64,000 bases of DNA from the NCBI GenBank assembly GCA_014859375.1, contig JACUUH010000004.1, forward strand, positions 1 to 64,000. Direction: 5' to 3'. Under the pieces are notes generated by a model. That model was not told where the DNA came from and made no database searches. It saw nothing but the letters and a program-made list of their open reading frames with translations. This document shows, in pieces, positions 49,472-59,078 of this stretch. The translations under genes were made by a program, and so were the position numbers. The stretch's first letter is position 1, and every line of letters begins with the position of its first letter. The stretch comes from Gammaproteobacteria bacterium. GTDB lineage: Bacteria; Pseudomonadota; Gammaproteobacteria; Nitrosococcales; Methylophagaceae.

Positions 49472-51012
49472 TGACTCAACGTATTTATGTCCCGTGCGAT
49501 ACCACCGCTTTATCATTAGGTGCAAATGATGTTGCCGCGGCTATCGAAATTGAAGCTGCTAGCAGAGGATTATCCGTTGAAATTATTCGCAACGGTACTC
49601 GCGGTATGTTATGGCTAGAACCATTAGTCGAGATTGAAACAGATACTGGACGCATTGCTTATGGTCCAGTATCTTCTTCTGATGTTGCCAGTTTATTTGA
49701 GTCCAATTTCACCACCGGTCAGCCACAACATAACTTGTATATCGGACGTGTTGATGAATTGCCATTTCTTACAAAACAACAACGGCTGACCTTTGCCAGA
49801 GCAGGCATCACCGATCCTGTTTCTATTGATGACTATTGTTCACTGGATGGCTTCAATGGACTCAAAAATGCACTGGCACTGGATCAACAGGCGATCATTG
49901 ATCAAGTAAAAACGTCTGGTCTGCGTGGTCGTGGTGGTGCCGCCTTCCCTACTGGCATCAAGTGGCAAACAGTATTAGATGCACCAGGACAACAAAAATA
50001 CATTGTCTGTAATGCCGATGAAGGTGACTCCGGCACCTTTGCTGATCGTTTAGTTATGGAATGTGATCCTTATATGCTAATCGAAGGTATGACAATTGCC
50101 GGATTAGCAGTGGGAGCAACACAAGGTTATATCTATCTTCGTTCAGAATATCCTGTTGCCCACAAACTAATGAATGAAGCAATTAAGCGCGCTTATCAGG
50201 CAGCATATTTAGGCAACGATATTCTCGGTTCAGGACGACAGTTTGATTTGGAAGTCAGATTAGGCGCAGGTGCCTATATTTGTGGCGAAGAAACATCGTT
50301 ACTTGAAAGCCTGGAAGGGAAACGAGGTTTGGTTCGTGCCAAACCACCATTGCCAGCAATTATAGGACTTTTCGGTCAGCCAACCGTTGTTAATAACGTC
50401 TTATCGTTAGCCGCTATTCCATACATTCTGGATAAAGGTGGTCAGGCCTATGCTGATTATGGCATGGGGCGTTCGCGCGGTACATTGCCACTTCAACTTG
50501 CAGGAAATGTTAAACAAGGCGGCTTGGTTGAACTGGCTTTTGGCGTAACACTACGCGAATTAATGGATGATTTTGGTGGAGGAACGTTAACCGAGAGGCC
50601 ATTAAAAGCAGTACAAGTTGGTGGCCCACTCGGCGCTTATCTTCCTGAACACCAATGGGACACACCACTAGACTACGAAGAATTTGCACAAGTCGGTGCT
50701 GTGCTTGGTCATGGCGGTGTAGTCATGTTTGATGACACGGTTGATATGGGCGAACAGGCGCGTTTCTCAATGGAATTTTGTGCGGTCGAATCCTGCGGTA
50801 AATGTACGCCTTGCCGAATAGGCTCAACACGCGGTGTTGAGGTGATCGATCGCATTCGAGCAGGTGAAAACCCAGATGCAAATCTCGAATTATTGTCTGA
50901 TTTATGTGACACCATGCTTGATGGCTCTCTATGTGCAATGGGTGGCATGACGCCATATCCAGTAAAAAGTGTGATGCACTATTTCCCTGACGATCTCAGT
51001 CCACGCGACTAG
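49471..51012 (+). CDS. fdsB: NAD-dependent formate dehydrogenase beta subunit (NuoF-like)
   Basis: SGLRGRGGAAFPTGIKWQTV...NADEGDSGTFADRLVMECDP...GAGAYICGEETSLLESLEGKRG...ESCGKCTPCRIGSTRG. Confidence 0.95.
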   Translation: MTQRIYVPCDTTALSLGANDVAAAIEIEAASRGLSVEIIRNGTRGMLWLEPLVEIETDTGRIAYGPVSSSDVASLFESNFTTGQPQHNLYIGRVDELPFLTKQQRLTFARAGITDPVSIDDYCSLDGFNGLKNALALDQQAIIDQVKTSGLRGRGGAAFPTGIKWQTVLDAPGQQKYIVCNADEGDSGTFADRLVMECDPYMLIEGMTIAGLAVGATQGYIYLRSEYPVAHKLMNEAIKRAYQAAYLGNDILGSGRQFDLEVRLGAGAYICGEETSLLESLEGKRGLVRAKPPLPAIIGLFGQPTVVNNVLSLAAIPYILDKGGQAYADYGMGRSRGTLPLQLAGNVKQGGLVELAFGVTLRELMDDFGGGTLTERPLKAVQVGGPLGAYLPEHQWDTPLDYEEFAQVGAVLGHGGVVMFDDTVDMGEQARFSMEFCAVESCGKCTPCRIGSTRGVEVIDRIRAGENPDANLELLSDLCDTMLDGSLCAMGGMTPYPVKSVMHYFPDDLSPRD

Positions 51013-51022
51013 GAGGAAGATA

Positions 51023-53899
51023 ATGAAAATAAACTATTTTAATCCTAATAAAGACTACGGAACGCCAGCCCGTTTATCTGAGAATTTGGTCACGCTTGAA
51101 ATTGATGGCGTGGAAGTAACCGTACCCGAAGGTACATCGGTAATGCGAGCTGCAGCTCTTGCCGATATCAATATTCCTAAACTGTGTGCATCCGATAATT
51201 TAGAATCATTCGGTTCTTGCCGCTTATGTGCGGTCGAAATAGAAGGCAGACGTGGTATGCCTGCTTCTTGCACCACACCAGTCGATGCTGGCATGAAAGT
51301 TACAACTCAAAATGGCAAACTTGCCAAACTGCGTCGTAATATTATGGAACTCTATATTTCCGATCACCCGCTCGATTGCCTAACCTGTCCAGCCAATGGC
51401 AATTGTGAATTGCAAGATATGGCTGGTGCAGTCGGTCTACGTGAAGTACGTTATGGTTTTGAAGGTAAAAATCATCTTGACAGTGAAAAAGATCATTCCA
51501 ATCCTTATTTCAGTTTCGATCCAAGTAAATGTATCGTCTGTTCACGTTGTGTACGTGCCTGCGAAGAGGTTCAGGGTACATTTGCACTAACCATTGACGG
51601 TCGTGGCTTTGATTCAAAAGTGTCTCCCAGCCAAAATGAAGGTTTTATGGGATCCGAATGTGTGTCCTGTGGTGCTTGCGTACAAGCTTGCCCAACATCC
51701 ACATTAATGGAAAAAAGCGTTATTGAAATGGGACAGCCCGAGCACAGTGTGGTCACTACCTGTGCCTATTGTGGCGTTGGCTGTTCATTCAAGGCTGAAA
51801 TGAAAGGTGATCAAGTCGTTCGGATGGTGCCGTATAAAGGTGGTGATGCCAATCATGGTCATTCCTGTGTCAAAGGTCGTTTTGCCTTTGGTTATGCTAC
51901 ACACAAAGATCGAATTACATCACCAATGATCCGTAATGCTATCAATGAACCATGGCAACAGGTGAGTTGGGATGAGGCTATCGATTTTGCTGCCAATCGC
52001 CTCAAACAAATACAACAACAGTATGGTAAAGACAGTATTGGTGGCATTACCTCATCACGCTGCACTAACGAAGAAGCCTATCTGGTTCAAAAATTAGTAC
52101 GTACCGCTTTTGGAAATAATAATACCGATACCTGTGCTCGGGTTTGTCATTCACCAACTGGTTATGGTTTAAAAATGACTTTGGGCGAATCTGCAGGTAC
52201 CCAAGATTTTGATTCTGTGATGAAATCTGATGTCATCATCGTCATTGGTGCCAATCCGACCGATGCTCACCCGGTATTTGGCTCATTAATGCGACGTCGT
52301 TTACGACAAGGTGCCAAACTTATCGTAGTCGATCCACGTCACATTGATCTACTCAAAACACCACATCTTAAAGAAGCACATCACCTCGCATTACGCCCAG
52401 GTTCGAATGTTGCTTTAATCAATTCTATTGCCCATGTCATTATTACTGAAGGCCTTGAAAATAATAAATTTATTACAACGCGCTGTGATAAAGATAGCTA
52501 TCAAGCCTGGCGAAACTTCATCATTGAATCAAGCAATGCACCTGAACAGGCTGAAGTAATTACCGGCGTATCAGCACAGGCTATCAGAGAAGCCGCACGT
52601 ACTTTTGCCAATGCTAATAATGGCGCAATTTACTACGGTCTGGGTGTTACCGAACATAGCCAGGGATCGACGATGGTAATGGGTATCGCTAACTTGGCAA
52701 TGATTACGGGTAATATTGGCCGGGAAGGTGTCGGAGTTAATCCGCTTCGTGGTCAAAATAATGTGCAAGGCTCATGTGATATGGGCTCATTTCCACATGA
52801 GTTACCCGGTTACCAACATGTATCCGACCCTATTGCACGTACCCGGTTTGAGAAAATTTGGGGCGTTACACTCGATGATGAGCCGGGGTTTCGTATACCA
52901 AATATGTTTGATTCGGCCATTGCTGGTGAATTTAAAGGCCTGTATGTACAAGGTGAGGATATTGCTCAATCTGATCCCGATACACAACATGTTGAACAGG
53001 CTTTACGGTCACTCGACTGTTTAATTGTGCAAGATTTATTTCTAAATGAAACTGCCAAGTTTGCTCATGTTCTATTGCCTGGTTCATCATTTTTAGAAAA
53101 GAATGGTACTTTTACCAATGCTGAGCGCCGTATCAATCGTGTTAGAAAAGTGATGGCACCGATTGCAGGTAAAGAAGACTGGGAAATTACCGTCGCATTA
53201 TCAAATGCACTGGGTTATCCAATGCATTACAACCATCCATCAGAAATTATGGATGAAATTGCCAGCCTAACGCCAACCTTTACTGGTGTTAACTATGATC
53301 GACTCGAACAATTAGGCAGTATTCAATGGCCGTGCAATGAGCAGCATCCAAGTGGTATGCCAACCATGCATGTTGATGACTTTCCAATCGGCAAGGGCCG
53401 TTTCAGTATCACCGAATATGTGGCAAGCGATGAACGAACTAATGGTCGCTTCCCGCTTTATCTGACTACAGGTCGCATTCTGTCACAATACAATGTCGGT
53501 GCTCAAACTCGTCGTACTGAAAATCAATTATGGCATGATGAAGATCTATTGGAAATTCATCCTCATGATGCCGAGGTCAGAGGCATAAAAGAAAATGATT
53601 GGCTAGGCATCACCAGTCGGGCGGGGCAAACTGTATTACGAGCACGTATTAGCGATCGCATGTTACCGGGTGTGGTTTATACCACCTTCCACCATCCTGA
53701 AAGCGGTGCCAATGTGATTACTACTGACAATTCAGATTGGGCGACTAACTGCCCTGAATATAAAGTCACTGCCGTACAAGTGGAACGTGTAAGCCAACCA
53801 TCGGAATGGCAAAAGAATTTTACTAATTTCAACCAGCTTCAACTGCAATTACTTCAATCGAGTAGTGACATGTTAAATTCTCAAACAGAGATTGAGTAA
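51023..53899 (+). CDS. fdsA: NAD-dependent formate dehydrogenase alpha subunit
   Basis: 2Fe-2S N-terminus, DHPLDCLTCPANGNCELQDMAG, CAYCGVGCSFKAEMKGDQVVRMVPYKGG, DTCARVCHSPTGYGLKMTLGESAGTQDF. Confidence 0.96.
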   Translation: MKINYFNPNKDYGTPARLSENLVTLEIDGVEVTVPEGTSVMRAAALADINIPKLCASDNLESFGSCRLCAVEIEGRRGMPASCTTPVDAGMKVTTQNGKLAKLRRNIMELYISDHPLDCLTCPANGNCELQDMAGAVGLREVRYGFEGKNHLDSEKDHSNPYFSFDPSKCIVCSRCVRACEEVQGTFALTIDGRGFDSKVSPSQNEGFMGSECVSCGACVQACPTSTLMEKSVIEMGQPEHSVVTTCAYCGVGCSFKAEMKGDQVVRMVPYKGGDANHGHSCVKGRFAFGYATHKDRITSPMIRNAINEPWQQVSWDEAIDFAANRLKQIQQQYGKDSIGGITSSRCTNEEAYLVQKLVRTAFGNNNTDTCARVCHSPTGYGLKMTLGESAGTQDFDSVMKSDVIIVIGANPTDAHPVFGSLMRRRLRQGAKLIVVDPRHIDLLKTPHLKEAHHLALRPGSNVALINSIAHVIITEGLENNKFITTRCDKDSYQAWRNFIIESSNAPEQAEVITGVSAQAIREAARTFANANNGAIYYGLGVTEHSQGSTMVMGIANLAMITGNIGREGVGVNPLRGQNNVQGSCDMGSFPHELPGYQHVSDPIARTRFEKIWGVTLDDEPGFRIPNMFDSAIAGEFKGLYVQGEDIAQSDPDTQHVEQALRSLDCLIVQDLFLNETAKFAHVLLPGSSFLEKNGTFTNAERRINRVRKVMAPIAGKEDWEITVALSNALGYPMHYNHPSEIMDEIASLTPTFTGVNYDRLEQLGSIQWPCNEQHPSGMPTMHVDDFPIGKGRFSITEYVASDERTNGRFPLYLTTGRILSQYNVGAQTRRTENQLWHDEDLLEIHPHDAEVRGIKENDWLGITSRAGQTVLRARISDRMLPGVVYTTFHHPESGANVITTDNSDWATNCPEYKVTAVQVERVSQPSEWQKNFTNFNQLQLQLLQSSSDMLNSQTEIE

Positions 53900-54732
53900 T
53901 GAACGTCTCTGAACAAGCCGTAGTCAACGCCATGGTCACACCCGATCATGGTGTGGTCATGGACAGTAATTTGATGTGCGATGATATTGCGGTGGAGGTG
54001 CCTATTGCGCTTGTCTACAACTGCATTTCACATGCTGTCATGATGGCTTCACCTGCCGATTTGGAGGATTTTGCACTTGGCTTTAGCCTGACTGAAAACA
54101 TTATTCAGCACAAAAATGAAATTAGTCATATTCATGTTCATTACGGTAAATTGGGCATTACTGTACGTATGCAAATCAATGATGAACGATTTGAAACGCT
54201 CAAAACATTACGCCGCAACATGGTGGGGCGTACTGGCTGCGGGTTATGTGGCACCGAAACATTAAAACAAGCGATACGCCCAGTTCCACCAGTACAGGCA
54301 CCCGCACTTGAAAATAACGCTATTCAACAGGCATTAACCGCAATAATAAATCATCAACCATTGCAACAGACAACAGGTGCCACACATGCTGCAGCCTGGT
54401 GTAATTCCGATGGTCAGATTATATTGGCTAGAGAAGATGTTGGTCGCCACAATGCCTTGGATAAATTAATTGGTGCTATTGTAAAAACAGATATCAGCCA
54501 CAATAAGGGGTTTGTATTAGTCACCAGTAGAGCTAGTTATGAAATGGTGCAAAAAACAGCTATGGCTGGGCTGGGCTGTTTAGTAGCGGTTTCAGCCCCC
54601 ACTTCATTAGCCATAGAAATGGCAAAACAAGCAGGTTTAATGTTAGTCGGTTTTGCACGTAATAACCGTCATGTTATTTACCATGATCCCAAACAAATTT
54701 CAGCATTAGATCACGTTAAAACAGCTATTTAA
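53899..54732 (+). CDS. fdhD: Formate dehydrogenase accessory sulfurtransferase FdhD
   Basis: DDIAVEVPIALVYN...SPADLEDFALGFSLTE...GRTGCGLCGTETL...AREDVGRHNALDKLIGA...SRASYEMVQKTAMAG. Confidence 0.96.
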   Translation: MNVSEQAVVNAMVTPDHGVVMDSNLMCDDIAVEVPIALVYNCISHAVMMASPADLEDFALGFSLTENIIQHKNEISHIHVHYGKLGITVRMQINDERFETLKTLRRNMVGRTGCGLCGTETLKQAIRPVPPVQAPALENNAIQQALTAIINHQPLQQTTGATHAAAWCNSDGQIILAREDVGRHNALDKLIGAIVKTDISHNKGFVLVTSRASYEMVQKTAMAGLGCLVAVSAPTSLAIEMAKQAGLMLVGFARNNRHVIYHDPKQISALDHVKTAI

Positions 54733-54745
54733 GGAATAGAAAACC

Positions 54746-55009
54746 ATGAGTCATAATCAACTTAATACATTGATTCGCATGGCAAATCAGATTGCAGACA
54801 ATAACCATCATTATCCCTTTGAACAGGCGGTAGCGCTAGTATGCAATCACCTACAGAAATTTTGGGCTAAAGCTATGAAAATGCAAATTATTGCTTATTA
54901 CCATAACGACGGTTCTGAATTAAATCCTGTTGTCACAGCAGCTATTAAACAATTGGACGAACACTATCAAACAAAATCAACAAGAAATGCTCAACAGAGC
55001 ATAACTTAG
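54746..55009 (+). CDS. fdsD: Formate dehydrogenase delta subunit
   Basis: NTLIRMANQIADNNHHYPFEQAVALVCNHLQKFWAKAMKMQIIAYYHNDGSELNPVVTAAIKQL. Confidence 0.92.
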   Translation: MSHNQLNTLIRMANQIADNNHHYPFEQAVALVCNHLQKFWAKAMKMQIIAYYHNDGSELNPVVTAAIKQLDEHYQTKSTRNAQQSIT

Positions 55010-55017
55010 CGCAGCGA

Positions 55018-56190
55018 TTATTTTTTGTTTAATGCATGTTGGATTTGTTGACATGCCTGCAATATTAACGATCGAGGAGCGGCTATATTTAAACGCATAA
55101 AACCACTTCCCTCTCCACCAAAACTAATGCCCGGATTTAGGCCTAATTTAGCTTTTTCAATAAATACGCGTTTAAGCTCATCATCCGTTAATTTAAGCGC
55201 TCGACAATCAAGCCAAACAAGGTAGGTTCCTTGTGATGGAATAAGCTTAATTGGGGATAATGCTTGTTCAAAAAACAGACTAACTTGTCGCCTTGTGTCA
55301 TCCAAATAAACCATAAGTTGGTTTAACCAGTGCTCACCATCACGATAAGCGGCTTCAAATGCCACAATACTAAACGGATTACAGGCGCTGACATGCCATT
55401 GTTCAAACACGGCGTTAATCGCATCTCGATGCCGTTTATTATCAACAATTAAACTTGATAAGCCAAGACCAGCAATATTAAAGGTTTTACTGGCTGAAAC
55501 AGCAGTCACTATTTCGACATCATTTGTCAGTGTTGAGATTGGGATATGTCGGTAACCTGGGAAGATCAAATCCGCATGGATCTCATCAGAAATAAGTGTG
55601 ATGTCATAGCGTTTGGCAATAGCTAAAACAGCCTCTAATTCGTCTTTGTGCCACACGCGTCCGACCGGATTATGTGGTGAACAGAGTAATAATAAGGTCG
55701 CACCATCGGCTGCACATTGTTCCAAATGCGCCAGATCCATCTTGTAATGATCACCCTCCAGCACCAACGGATTGATTAGTAACGCTCGTCCTGTTTGGGT
55801 CACGGCTGAGAAAAAAGGTGGGTAGACAGGTGATTGCACAATGACTTTATCGCCTGGTTTTGATAAAGCTAAAATTGCTGCATGCATCGATGGCACCACA
55901 CCTGGGCACATAACAATTGATTTTCGATCTATCGACCAATTATGACGACGTTCAAACCATGCTTGCATGGCGTGATACATCGATTCTGGATATAAGGTAT
56001 AGCCAAAAACCGGATGTTTGGCACGTTCAACTAACGCTTGGGTCACTGCCTCTGGTGTAGCAAAATCCATATCCGCCACCCACAATGGTGTTATATCTTC
56101 GCGACCAAATACGGCTTTACGTGCATCGTATTTAACACTTGCAGTATTGCTTCTATCAATAATTTGGTCGAAATCTATAGCCGTGGTCAT
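55018..56190 (-). CDS. MalY/PatB-like PLP-dependent C-S (beta-)lyase; candidate OvoB
   Basis: IIDRSNTASVKYDARKAVFGREDITPLWVADMDFATPEAVTQAL...LLLCSPHNPVGRVW...SASKTFNIAGLGLSSLIV. Start at MTTAIDFDQ; the track's MDPRFCGNDGSSN extension is repeat-derived. Confidence 0.88.
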   Translation of the reverse strand: MTTAIDFDQIIDRSNTASVKYDARKAVFGREDITPLWVADMDFATPEAVTQALVERAKHPVFGYTLYPESMYHAMQAWFERRHNWSIDRKSIVMCPGVVPSMHAAILALSKPGDKVIVQSPVYPPFFSAVTQTGRALLINPLVLEGDHYKMDLAHLEQCAADGATLLLLCSPHNPVGRVWHKDELEAVLAIAKRYDITLISDEIHADLIFPGYRHIPISTLTNDVEIVTAVSASKTFNIAGLGLSSLIVDNKRHRDAINAVFEQWHVSACNPFSIVAFEAAYRDGEHWLNQLMVYLDDTRRQVSLFFEQALSPIKLIPSQGTYLVWLDCRALKLTDDELKRVFIEKAKLGLNPGISFGGEGSGFMRLNIAAPRSLILQACQQIQHALNKK

Positions 56191-56212
56191 TCGTTTTGCC
56201 GATAAATTACTA

Positions 56213-56243
56213 GATCCGTCATTCCCGCAGAAGCGCGGATCCA
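56213..56243. repeat. REP-like palindromic repeat
   Basis: GATCCGTCATTCCCGC-AGAA-GCGCGGATCCA; its translations MDPRFCGNDG and WIRASAGMTD are the familiar dispersed-repeat peptides. Confidence 0.7.
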
Positions 56244-56334
56244 ACGATAACGACCAGTTTCACTGCCCATGAATCTCAGCATTCGCGAGCAAGACATAAC
56301 ATGATCTTGTGCAAATTGCAGTGTCATCGATATT

Positions 56335-58443
56335 TCACGCTTTTTTAACCCAAAGTGTGACATCTGACAGCGTATGCTGGAATTTGCGGCTGGTTTCTCG
56401 GATCACAAAGGGTACTTGTTGCGGTGGCGCCATTAACTCAAAGTGCTTGCCAAGTATCGTTTTAAGCCCATCTAATGTAGTCACATTTTCGCCATCTTGT
56501 TTAAAACCACCAATCCAATGTTGTTTTTTAGTATGCTCTTCCAGCCATGTATACGGCGATGTAAGCATTAATATGCCACCGTCATTTAGACGTTGATGTA
56601 TTGATTCTAAAAACAAACGTGGCTCGTAGAGTCGATCAATTAAATTAGCCGCTAAAATCAAATCATAGCCTGTGTAAATCGATTTTAAATTACAGGCATC
56701 ACCTTGCAGGAACGTCACTTTATCTTTGACATCATCCAAACCAAGCTGATCTAAATGGCGTTCACGATACAAACGTAAATCACCTTCATCCGCTATGCTA
56801 TAACGTACAACACCTTGCTGGGCTAATTGCACACCCAGATTAATCAGTCTTGCCGAGAAATCAATGCCGGTTACCTGATCAAACTGTTTGGCCAGTTCAA
56901 AACTGGCTCGCCCGACAGCACAGCCTAAATCTAAGGCTTTATGGGCAGGTTTATCTGCCATCGCTTTAATGGCGATGTCTGCCAATGTTTTGGGGAAATT
57001 AGCCACGCCATAATAACTATCGCCATAATGGAATTCAGCATATTCAGATAACATTTTATCGTCTTCGTACTGTGACATCGTTTGCTCCGGTAATGGTTGT
57101 GCAACAACATAACGAAAACCGGCATGTTGGAAAAAATGTTGGCGAAACGCATAACGTGATGAACGGCGTGTTTCATTGCCACACGATACCCATGAACCAC
57201 CCTTAAACAGGTTGTGGCGACCGTCATAGGTTGGCATTGTAAAATCATCATAGAATGGATGCACTTTAAAGCCATCAAATGGATAAATGGGCGTTTCTGT
57301 CCATTGCCAGACATTACCGATCACATCATTAAGATCACCATGTGAAAATAATGTGACGGGGCACGATGATGCAAAATGATCTAAATGCAGATTAGCGTTA
57401 GCAGGCTTACTATCAAGTTCAGTTATGCCAGCATAATCATACATACGATACCATTCGTCTTCAGAAGGCAATCGCACTACAAGTCCTGTTTTCTGAGCTT
57501 TCCAATTACAAAATGCTTTGGCTTCATGGTAATTGACCTCAACCGGCCAATCCCATGGCATAGACACAAGCTCTGTCATCAAACGACATTGCCAACCTTG
57601 TGCTGATTGTACCCAAAATGTCGGATGCTCGGCCTTAGTAAAATTGCGCCATTTCAAGCCTTGTTCTAACCAAAAACCGTCTTCTTGATAACCGCCATCT
57701 TCAACAAAAGCCAGAAACTCATGATTGCTAACCAGAAATTTACTGGCTTGAAAGGCATTAACATCTGACTGATGCTGACCATATTCATTGTCCCAGCCAT
57801 AAATATCATCATCATAAGCTTTACCTAAGGTGACATTTCCAGCTGGAACATCAACTAGGATATTAGTCGGAACCTGTTGTGTAATCTGACATGGCTGCCA
57901 ATCAGAATGCGATTGCAACCAATCAAGATTTTGCTGACGAATTAATACTGACGAGGTTTCAATGTGAATTTGTTCATGCTCAATTCCCATCAAGATTGTC
58001 CACCATGGGTTATCCCAATCGATAGGTAAAGTCAGTGGAGCTGTAGCAATAATCTCATTAATGAGAGCACGTACTTGTTGGCGGTAGTCTTTTACCGCTC
58101 CAATTGATGGCCACTCATAGTTGGCTTCATTGAGGTCATCCCAACTCATCTCATCGACACCGATAGCAAATATGGACTCAAATTTAGGGTTAATACGTTG
58201 TTCAATTAAACCCGCTAAAATCAGTTTATTAACAAAAAAAGTGGCGGTATGGCCATAATAAAAAATCAATGGATGGCGTAATGGAATTGGTGGCTGATAG
58301 AAAGCTCGGGGATCGTTTAGTGTTTCAAATAACGATTCATATCGATCAGATGTTGCATTGTAGTAAGTTGCTATTTCTTGACGTTTCGCTTCGATATCGC
58401 TGCCTGATAACAAAGGCGTTCTCACATACTGAGCGGCTGACAT
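56335..58443 (-). CDS. ovoA: 5-histidylcysteine sulfoxide synthase / 4-mercaptohistidine N-methyltransferase OvoA
   Basis: 702 aa; DinB-like N-terminus (HPLIFYYGHTATFFVNKL...MGIEHEQIHIETSSVLIRQ), FGE-sulfatase domain (GNVTLGKAYDDDIYGWDNEYGQ...GNVWQWTETPIYPFDGF...FKGGSWVSCGNETRRSSRYAFR), C-terminal SAM methyltransferase (ALDLGCAVGRASFELAKQFDQVTGIDFSARLI). Confidence 0.95.
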   Translation of the reverse strand: MSAAQYVRTPLLSGSDIEAKRQEIATYYNATSDRYESLFETLNDPRAFYQPPIPLRHPLIFYYGHTATFFVNKLILAGLIEQRINPKFESIFAIGVDEMSWDDLNEANYEWPSIGAVKDYRQQVRALINEIIATAPLTLPIDWDNPWWTILMGIEHEQIHIETSSVLIRQQNLDWLQSHSDWQPCQITQQVPTNILVDVPAGNVTLGKAYDDDIYGWDNEYGQHQSDVNAFQASKFLVSNHEFLAFVEDGGYQEDGFWLEQGLKWRNFTKAEHPTFWVQSAQGWQCRLMTELVSMPWDWPVEVNYHEAKAFCNWKAQKTGLVVRLPSEDEWYRMYDYAGITELDSKPANANLHLDHFASSCPVTLFSHGDLNDVIGNVWQWTETPIYPFDGFKVHPFYDDFTMPTYDGRHNLFKGGSWVSCGNETRRSSRYAFRQHFFQHAGFRYVVAQPLPEQTMSQYEDDKMLSEYAEFHYGDSYYGVANFPKTLADIAIKAMADKPAHKALDLGCAVGRASFELAKQFDQVTGIDFSARLINLGVQLAQQGVVRYSIADEGDLRLYRERHLDQLGLDDVKDKVTFLQGDACNLKSIYTGYDLILAANLIDRLYEPRLFLESIHQRLNDGGILMLTSPYTWLEEHTKKQHWIGGFKQDGENVTTLDGLKTILGKHFELMAPPQQVPFVIRETSRKFQHTLSDVTLWVKKA

Positions 58444-58517
58444 TTAAACTTCCTTTCTATTTCAAAAATTATAAGACTAGACTGCATAGCTGACGTTACA
58501 TTAAGCACCATGAGCAA

Positions 58518-59078
58518 TTAGTTTACTTGTCTGGCTAGCCATGCCGTTTTGGCGGATAACTCAACCGAACAACTCCACTTATAAGCAAGGTTAATTGTTG
58601 CTGCACTAGCATAGACACCATGACCACGAACCACAGCCACTTTATGCGCTTTAAGTGACTCACTCACCGCTACGGGTGCCAGTTCAACATAACGTTCAAA
58701 TGGAATTGAAATCACCGGCACATTGGGAAAGTAATATTGCCCTTCAAAATCGATTGGAACAAAGTCCTTGCCATTTAGTGTTAATGCCACTGTGTATGGA
58801 CCATGGCTATGAAATACTGCCCGTGCGTGAGGATTGCGCTGATAGATTTGGATATGCAATGCTGCATCCAATGATGCCCCAGTTTCAACCAGACCATCAC
58901 TATGACAGCAAACCAAATCATCGGCATGTAAGGTATCAGCACAACATCCGGTTGGTGTAACCCAGATTTCATCATGCCAACGAAATGAGGCATTACCACT
59001 ATGGGAGTCATTACAACCATATTGGCGTAACCACATATAATGTTGCACCAAGTCACGTTTTAATTGTTCACGACTCAT
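58518..59078 (-). CDS. Class II aldolase/adducin family protein
   Basis: DSHSGNASFRWHDEIWVTPTGCCADTLHADDLVCC...RNPHARAVFHSHGPYTVALTL...VAVVRGHGVYASA. Confidence 0.85.
   Translation of the reverse strand: MSREQLKRDLVQHYMWLRQYGCNDSHSGNASFRWHDEIWVTPTGCCADTLHADDLVCCHSDGLVETGASLDAALHIQIYQRNPHARAVFHSHGPYTVALTLNGKDFVPIDFEGQYYFPNVPVISIPFERYVELAPVAVSESLKAHKVAVVRGHGVYASAATINLAYKWSCSVELSAKTAWLARQVN

Noticed and set aside
19740-53899. Selenocysteine (TGA) in the FDH alpha subunits
   Set aside because: All three alpha ORFs are uninterrupted and have Cys at the site (RLCH, RICH, RVCH).
56191-56244. N-terminal extension MDPRFCGNDGSSNLSAKR of the PatB/MalY ORF
   Set aside because: Typical translation of a dispersed palindromic repeat; true start most likely MTTAIDF at 56190.
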